Origin: Metridium senile
Taxonomy: Eukaryota > Cnidaria > Anthozoa > Actiniaria > Metridiidae
DNA: 64,000 bases
NCBI GenBank assembly: GCA_949775045.1
Contig: OX459102.1
Coordinates: forward strand, 350,501 to 414,500
Direction of reading: 5' to 3'
Position 1 is the stretch's first letter; the number at the start of each line of letters is the position of its first letter. Below are positions 46,055 to 64,000 of the stretch, in pieces. The notes under the pieces were generated by a model. The model did not search any database. It saw nothing but the letters and a program-made list of their open reading frames with translations, and was not told where the DNA came from. Both the position numbers and the translations under genes were made by a program.

Positions 46055-46429
46055 GTATTTATTTTCAAGTCGCTTTCCTTGTGGTTTTAATAGTAAAAAT
46101 TAGCGATGACAAAATTCGATGTCAAGGCCGGGCTTACATCATTATGAAAGTTTAACACGTTAAAAAAAAAACAGTTCAAACATTTTTATATAAATTTTTA
46201 CTCATTACTTTTCTAGAGTTATTCGATATGATCTTTTCACTCTGCAATACTGCAATACTGCATGACAGTAGGTTAGATGAGAAAGAATAGCAGATTTCTG
46301 CAGTTGGACTACTATTATTTATTAGTTTCTTTAATAACCACGATGTTTTGAATTACAAACATTGCTGATAGATGTGATAAGGAAATTTAGGTATGCTGTC
46401 TAAATAAATAAATAGTCTCCCCTAAACAG

Positions 46430-46660
46430 GGATTACACGAACTGAGAAAATACATCTTACTTTTTACATGAGACATGTGGAGGACTTCACGGAGATATAC
46501 ATGAAGGCGCCCGGGAGGCACTGGGAGTGTAAAGTATTCTGCCTAAGGACACAACGCAATCGCACGGGCCGGGAATCGAACCCAGATTATTAGGCCCAGA
46601 ATCCGACCCCTTAACCACTAGCTATACCCTTAACCATCACGCCTCTCCGCAGTGTGGCTT
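46430..46660 (-). mobile_element. tRNA-derived SINE upstream of DCXR copy 2
   Basis: Read on the minus strand it begins with a tRNA-like head: A-box-like TAGCTAGTGGTTAAGG and B box GGTTCGATTCCC. A body follows with GTGTCCTTAGGCAGAATACT. A near-identical copy sits at 61465-61686 in the same position relative to copy 3, so it predates the gene duplication. Confidence 0.7.
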
Positions 46661-46662
46661 TA

Positions 46663-46961
46663 CAGCAGTTCTCAGTCACACGTGCACCGCTTGCATAAAA
46701 AGCGCCGCTATAAAACGTGAAGTTGGTGGATATCAATCAAACTGTGTTTACAAAACGCATGGTGTTTTTACTTCAGTCGGGCTGCGAAACATGTCTGAAT
46801 CCGACGAAGAGGTTGTTGTGGGAATTCAGCTTCCAGATTACGATGAAACGCAGATATTCCAAAACGAAGATGAAATCGTGAGTTTGATTGACGTCCACCA
46901 ACTTCACGTTTTGTAGCGGTGCTTTTTATGCGTGCGGTGCTCGTGTGACTGAGAACTGCTG
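46663..46961. mobile_element. TA-flanked MITE (299 bp) carrying an exon-like ORF
   Basis: CAGCAGTTCTCAGTCACACG is inverted at the right end, with TA at 46661-46662 and 46962-46963. Copy 3 has the empty site with a single TA (near 61694). The arms are about 80 bp. Between them is a 41-codon ORF (46791-46916) starting MSESDEEVVVGIQLPDYDET, followed inside by a GTGAGT donor-like site at 46878. Confidence 0.85.
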
Positions 46962-48442
46962 TAACAATATGTTTCGTTTTGGTTATAATCAACATTTCCT
47001 TGGTTTTGTTTGATTTTTTTATATTCACTATCGTGTTTGCAGCAGAACATAAAACCTTGAACTTAACCAGGGATTGTATTTAGCTGTTCTCAGTTACTGA
47101 AATATAAAACTGAAAGATTATTGTATTTGAAATAAAAGTATAGAAGATGATATAAAGAATATATTAACTTATGCCTATTGATCACGGACAATTACTAGGG
47201 CACTTGTGAATGCATGCATGGCTAGAAGATAATAAATCACTCTTTTAACGTCTCAATCATCTAGCTGGACACGTGTGCCCTACTAATGGGGTAGACTTAG
47301 AAACACTAATTACCTCTACGTTAATTATTTTGCACACAACTCGGCTCACGTGTTCATTTTTACGGAGGGTGGAAAACTGGCCGGCTAAACCGGAGAAAAA
47401 CCCATCCTGCACGAGTCGATCACTGTATTCACGAAAGTTTTAGTCGGGCTTCTCACGGCAGCTGGCATGCTCGGGCTGCTGGGGTATGAGGGAATTGCAC
47501 AAACCGCCTCCCGGCTCCAATTGTGTCAAGGATATTGGATTGTTAAAGGGAGACGTGTTGCATTTGTACGATACCGATTTAAGCAGTGTCCTGCTCACAG
47601 GGCAGGGCAGGGCAGGGCATGGCAGGGTTAGAGTTAGGTTAGTTCTTTTTCGTCCCTCCGGTACAGGTTAGTGTGGGTAGTGTGGATAGACGGGACCTCC
47701 GATGCAACGTCCTTGTCCGAGGAAACCCGAGTTCTAACAATTTGCAGATAGAAAATGACAAAGTCAGTACATTCTCCTGAATCATTTTAAGACCATGAGT
47801 GGTGATCTGGCCAGGCGCGTGCCCCAACCTCCCGCATGCAAAATCAGCAAACCGGGAATGAGATGGAAAGGCTTCCTGCCAAATGATAGCTCCCCTAGGA
47901 AGACTTATTAAGAGATATATGATTTTGACGAGAACGTGTTGGTGTTCACTATGAGCGACTTAGTTATAAGACCCAGCATGGACGCGTGAGAGTGAAAACT
48001 AAGCGATATATATGCCTGTTACATTTATTGCTCATTCACTAGTTTTTTAATGCTTTTACCCGGATGACACCAACAAAGGTGAGGGTGCCGGGGTTGCTCA
48101 AAGGTAAAAGTATCGCGTATGCTCGTCCAGAATCTTCACAAACACTTCCAAAAGATACATTGTACAAGATCCTGTCACTGACAGTTTTTAGCTCGTATAC
48201 GTAAGAGAAACCACAATAAAAAGACAAAGCTACATGTTTATTGATACAGCTCTTCCTACCGACAACCGTGGGATTACTAAAAAATAAAAATGTCAACTTA
48301 GCAACCCTAAAGATATCAAATCGCTGATTGTATTAGCGCAAAAGGTCGACAAACCCGATGCTTTTTTTATAGCAAGGTCGATACCTTGTTTTACTTCTAC
48401 TCCTCCCCCGGGTTCACATGTACGTTTTAAGTGATGTTTAGG
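46962..48442. other. Spacer between DCXR copies 2 and 3
   Basis: No gene is seen. It matches the left array spacer (3480-4740) in several blocks, and 61740-61940 in its first 250 bp. A short GGGCA tandem is at 47600-47625. Small ORFs are not conserved between the copies. Confidence 0.6.
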
Positions 48443-61275
<12,833 letters not shown>

Positions 61276-61324
61276 CGTTTTGGATGTATATTTTCTTACT
61301 TTCCACAATCTTACAAAATCGGCT

Positions 61325-61460
61325 AGAACGTCTCGTGCAAGGGTCGATAATATTTATACCATGCGCTTGACGACCCCCTGTCTCCCCCGCAGCCGTGTTT
61401 AGTCTCGTCACGCAATGCTCCTCCAATACGGTCGTTACGTTGAAGAGGTTGACAAAGAAT
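61325..61460 (-). promoter_or_regulatory. Conserved promoter of DCXR copy 3
   Basis: TATAAATA on the minus strand (61351-61358) lies 76 bp from the ATG at 61275. The block is nearly identical to that of copy 2, and the SINE begins just upstream. Confidence 0.6.
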
Positions 61461-61464
61461 AGAG

Positions 61465-61686
61465 AAAATTACACGAACTGAGAAAATACATCTTAGTTTT
61501 TGCATGAGACATGTGGAGGACTTCACGGAGATATACATGAAGGCGCCGGCGGCACTTGGAGTGTACAGTATTCTACCTGAGGACACAACGCAATCGCACG
61601 GGCTGGGAATCGAACCCAGATTATTAGGCCCAGAATCCGACCACTTAACCACTAGCTATACCCTTAACCATCACGCTTCTCCGCAG
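61465..61686 (-). mobile_element. tRNA-derived SINE upstream of DCXR copy 3
   Basis: Same element as at 46430-46660, with A-box-like and B-box (GGTTCGATTCCC) sequence on the minus strand. Its shared position shows it was part of the duplicated unit. Confidence 0.7.
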
Positions 61687-61689
61687 TGT

Positions 61690-63160
61690 AGCTTTAACAA
61701 TTTATTTTGTTTTGATTATAATCATCATTTCCTTGGTTTTGTTTGATTTTCTTATATACACTATCGTGTTTGCAGCCGAACATAAAACCTTGAACTTAAC
61801 CAGGGATTGTGTTTAGCTGTTCTCAGTTACTGAAATATAAAACTGAAAGATTATTGTATTTGAAATAAAAGTATAGAAGATGCAATAAAGAATAGATTAA
61901 CTTATGCCTATTGATCATGGACAATTACTAGGGCACTTGTGAATGCATATATGGCTGGAAGAAATAAATCACTTGTTTAGACGAAAAATATGATTTGTTT
62001 GTAGCCTCGTTATGACGCATTGTCACACAACGGGCGTGACATTGCCATGTGCGAATTTCGGAGAATTTGTTATGTTCGGGGCGAGCAAGTTTGTCAGTTA
62101 TGATAAGCTTGTTAGTTATAATAAAATCGATGAGAAATCGCCTAAACATCATTTTGGTCCTTCGAGCCGGATCATGGAAGGAACTAGTGCAACCGTATCG
62201 AAAATAGATCGTCTTTACAAGCGACGAGCGACACTGAAAGGAGGAATAACAAGAACAAAGCTGAAATAGTGATCGAAAGCTTTGTCAGCCGAACGGTACT
62301 CAAGAATTCGAAAGAAAGAATACAGAAAAACAGAAAGAAAACAGAAAAACAGAAATAACCGAAGAGGTATTAGTTTTACTTGGAGAGTCTTGGAATGGCT
62401 TGGAGAGGTAAGAGTAACCGTAGAAGATATTATTGACGAGATTGACGCTCACATCGAAGCTAGAGCCGACGAGCCTGAGTCAACCTTTAGTTATCGGCCC
62501 AGTAGGGCACCATTATTCGGGTTCAAACGCCAGGATTCTGGCGAAGCAAGCTCAAAACAGTGATAATACGGAATCAACAAGTAATTTAGATGAATTGGAT
62601 CAGTCTAAACTAGTGATTATTGCTCGTGCCTAGGCCATTGGCCGTGGCACGAGTCTTAAAATGCAGAATATCATGTAAGGTTGCCGAGTCCTTTGCTGGC
62701 CAGCACGAATCGAGGGAGATTAGGGATATTGTAATACGAGCACATGGATATTTTATTCGTCGAAGGAACGATTTCTCGGTGGAAGTAATCGCGAATACTC
62801 TCATATTTTATGCCCTCACGCCACATCGTTCGTAGTAGAATTACACTTAAGTTTATGTCGAATGTTTTCGGAAAGGGTCACTCTGTGAATTTTAATAAAG
62901 ATCATGCAATTTACGGGCGAACTAAGCGAACCAACTTATGATGGGATTTATCGAGAAATCTTCACTGCTACTAGCAGAAGCTACTTTTTATCCATCTTTC
63001 ACAATGCTATGGAATGGACTCACAACCGGTTACATACGGTGGCCCATGAGGGTCATGCCTTCTGTAGAAATAAATAGCTTTTCTCCGTTGAAAAAGAACG
63101 TTTAATTTCCTTACAAATAAAGACACTTTCCCTACAAAAGTAAATCTCTTCTTTGAAAAT
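61690..63160. other. Right flank of the array with degenerate retroelement-like ORFs
   Basis: Array similarity (to 46960-47210) ends near 61950. Beyond it, plus-strand open stretches at 62012-62269 (ISRIMEGTS-like region, then KIDRLYKRRATLKGGITRTK) and 62282-62563 (VEDIIDEIDAHIEARADEPE) resemble the N-terminal Gag of BEL/Pao retrotransposons in style, with frame breaks. This is a weak resemblance only. Confidence 0.3.
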
Positions 63161-63161
63161 A

Positions 63162-63560
63162 TGAACGCCTTCTGTAGAAATATGAACGCTTTCCGTAGAA
63201 ATATGAACGCTTTCCGTAGAAATATGAACGCTTTCCGTAGAAATATGAACGCTTTCCGTAGAAATATGAACGCTTTCCGTAGAAATATATAAACGCTTTC
63301 CGTAGAAATATGAACGCTTTCCGTAGAAATATAAACGCTTTCCGTAGAAATACGAACGCCTTCCGTAGAAATATAAACGCTTTTCGTAGAAATATAAACG
63401 CTTTCCGTAGAAATACGAACGCCTTCCGTAGAAATATAAACGCTTTTCGTAGAAATACGAACGCCTTCCGTAGAAATATAAACGCTTTCCGTAGAAATAT
63501 AAACGCCTTCCGTAGAAATATGAACGCCTTCCGTAGAAATATGAACGCCTTCCGTAGAAA
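63162..63560. repeat. 21-bp minisatellite, about 19 copies
   Basis: The unit is AACGCTTTCCGTAGAAATAT plus G or A, with C/T variants that alternate in the right half. One 24-bp unit near 63285 shifts the phase. Open frames on both strands reflect the 21-bp period. Confidence 0.95.
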
Positions 63561-63618
63561 TTTCAAAATCTTGCGCGCGCATGTGACCGGAAGAGAATGG
63601 GCACTAGCTCAATCAAAG

Positions 63619-63708
63619 ATGGCGGACGACGAGGAAGCTGATGTTATAGCTCATTACTTCCATCTTGGGTATCAAAATGTATTTTGTAAAAAAAGGGCTA
63701 TGTGGTAG
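63619..63708 (+). CDS. Possible 29-residue N-terminal exon or remnant
   Basis: ATGGCGGACG in a strong start context begins a short acidic ORF (MADDEEADVIAHYFHLGYQN). The HYFxLGY pattern resembles the N-terminus of HTH-containing integrase-like proteins encoded by animal transposons. It stops quickly, so it is a remnant or a first exon with an unseen junction. Confidence 0.25.
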   Translation: MADDEEADVIAHYFHLGYQNVFCKKRAMW

Positions 63709-63787
63709 ACATTGACATGTAAGTAAACAAAAAAGGAAAAGGAAAATAGAAGAAAACGGAAGAGTGGAGGTTAGGAGTGTAAGAATG

Positions 63788-63797
63788 GAAAAAAAAA

Positions 63798-63877
<80 letters not shown>

Positions 63878-64000
63878 ATATAAAAATAAATATAAAAATA
63901 AATATAAAAATAAATATAAAAATAAATATAAAAATAAATATAAAAATAAATATAAAAATAAATGAATAAAAAAATGAATAAATGAATAAATAAATAAATA
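63788..64000. repeat. (AAAT)n and (ATAAAAATAAAT)n repeat
   Basis: About 90 bp of pure AAAT/ATAA repeat passes into seven copies of a 12-bp ATAAAAATAAAT derivative and then a mixed tail that runs off the window. Confidence 0.97.

Noticed and set aside
63007..63708. NAFRRNI / FLRKAFI repeat ORFs on both strands
   Set aside because: They are an artefact of the 21-bp minisatellite period.

Overview
The window is animal nuclear DNA: AT-rich, with spliceosomal introns, many micro- and minisatellites, and dense short inverted-repeat transposons. The mix of an intact Polinton/Maverick, a TAA-targeting R4/Dong-like LINE, many MITEs and a DCXR-like gene cluster suggests a marine invertebrate, perhaps a cnidarian. 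The species cannot be fixed from the sequence alone.

The host backbone is a tandem array of three minus-strand genes for a short-chain dehydrogenase of the L-xylulose/dicarbonyl reductase (DCXR) type: 4760-12344, 18434-44519 and 48443-61275. All three have eight coding exons of identical length (52, 98, 155, 43, 100, 65, 127 and 104 bp) and encode 247 residues with intact NADPH-binding and YxxxK motifs. Paralogous intron and promoter sequence aligns between copies, so each copy serves as an empty-site control for insertions in the others.

Intron 1 of the middle gene is 21.2 kb because it holds a nested insertion. A Tc1/mariner-type inverted-repeat element (24384-43399) went into a TA that is still single in the third gene (59695-59696). 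A Polinton of 17,961 bp (24789-42749) then inserted into that element, leaving a 6-bp target duplication. Its terminal repeats are identical apart from one 13-bp indel, and its genes are open, so it looks young. It encodes protein-primed DNA polymerase B (two introns), packaging ATPase, a pX-like basic protein, a conserved Polinton protein, a double-jelly-roll major capsid protein fused to an adenain-like protease, a basic core/pVI-like protein, a penton-like minor capsid protein and a chromodomain integrase. It also carries a PC4-like ssDNA-binding protein, a spliced RING-finger protein, a single-pass LRR membrane protein and several unknown ORFs.

Intron 5 of the third gene is expanded by three same-orientation insertions of an R4/Dong-like endonuclease-bearing LINE, each sitting in (ATT)n. 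Elsewhere there are a 1149-bp tandem repeat (1-2733), a 39-bp minisatellite (15492-16862), a 21-bp minisatellite inside an ATCGAT-rich inverted-repeat element (44788-46054), another 21-bp minisatellite (63162-63560), tRNA-derived SINE copies, and MITEs with TA, TTAA or 9-10-bp target duplications. The right end (about 62-64 kb) has degenerate retroelement-like ORFs and simple repeats.
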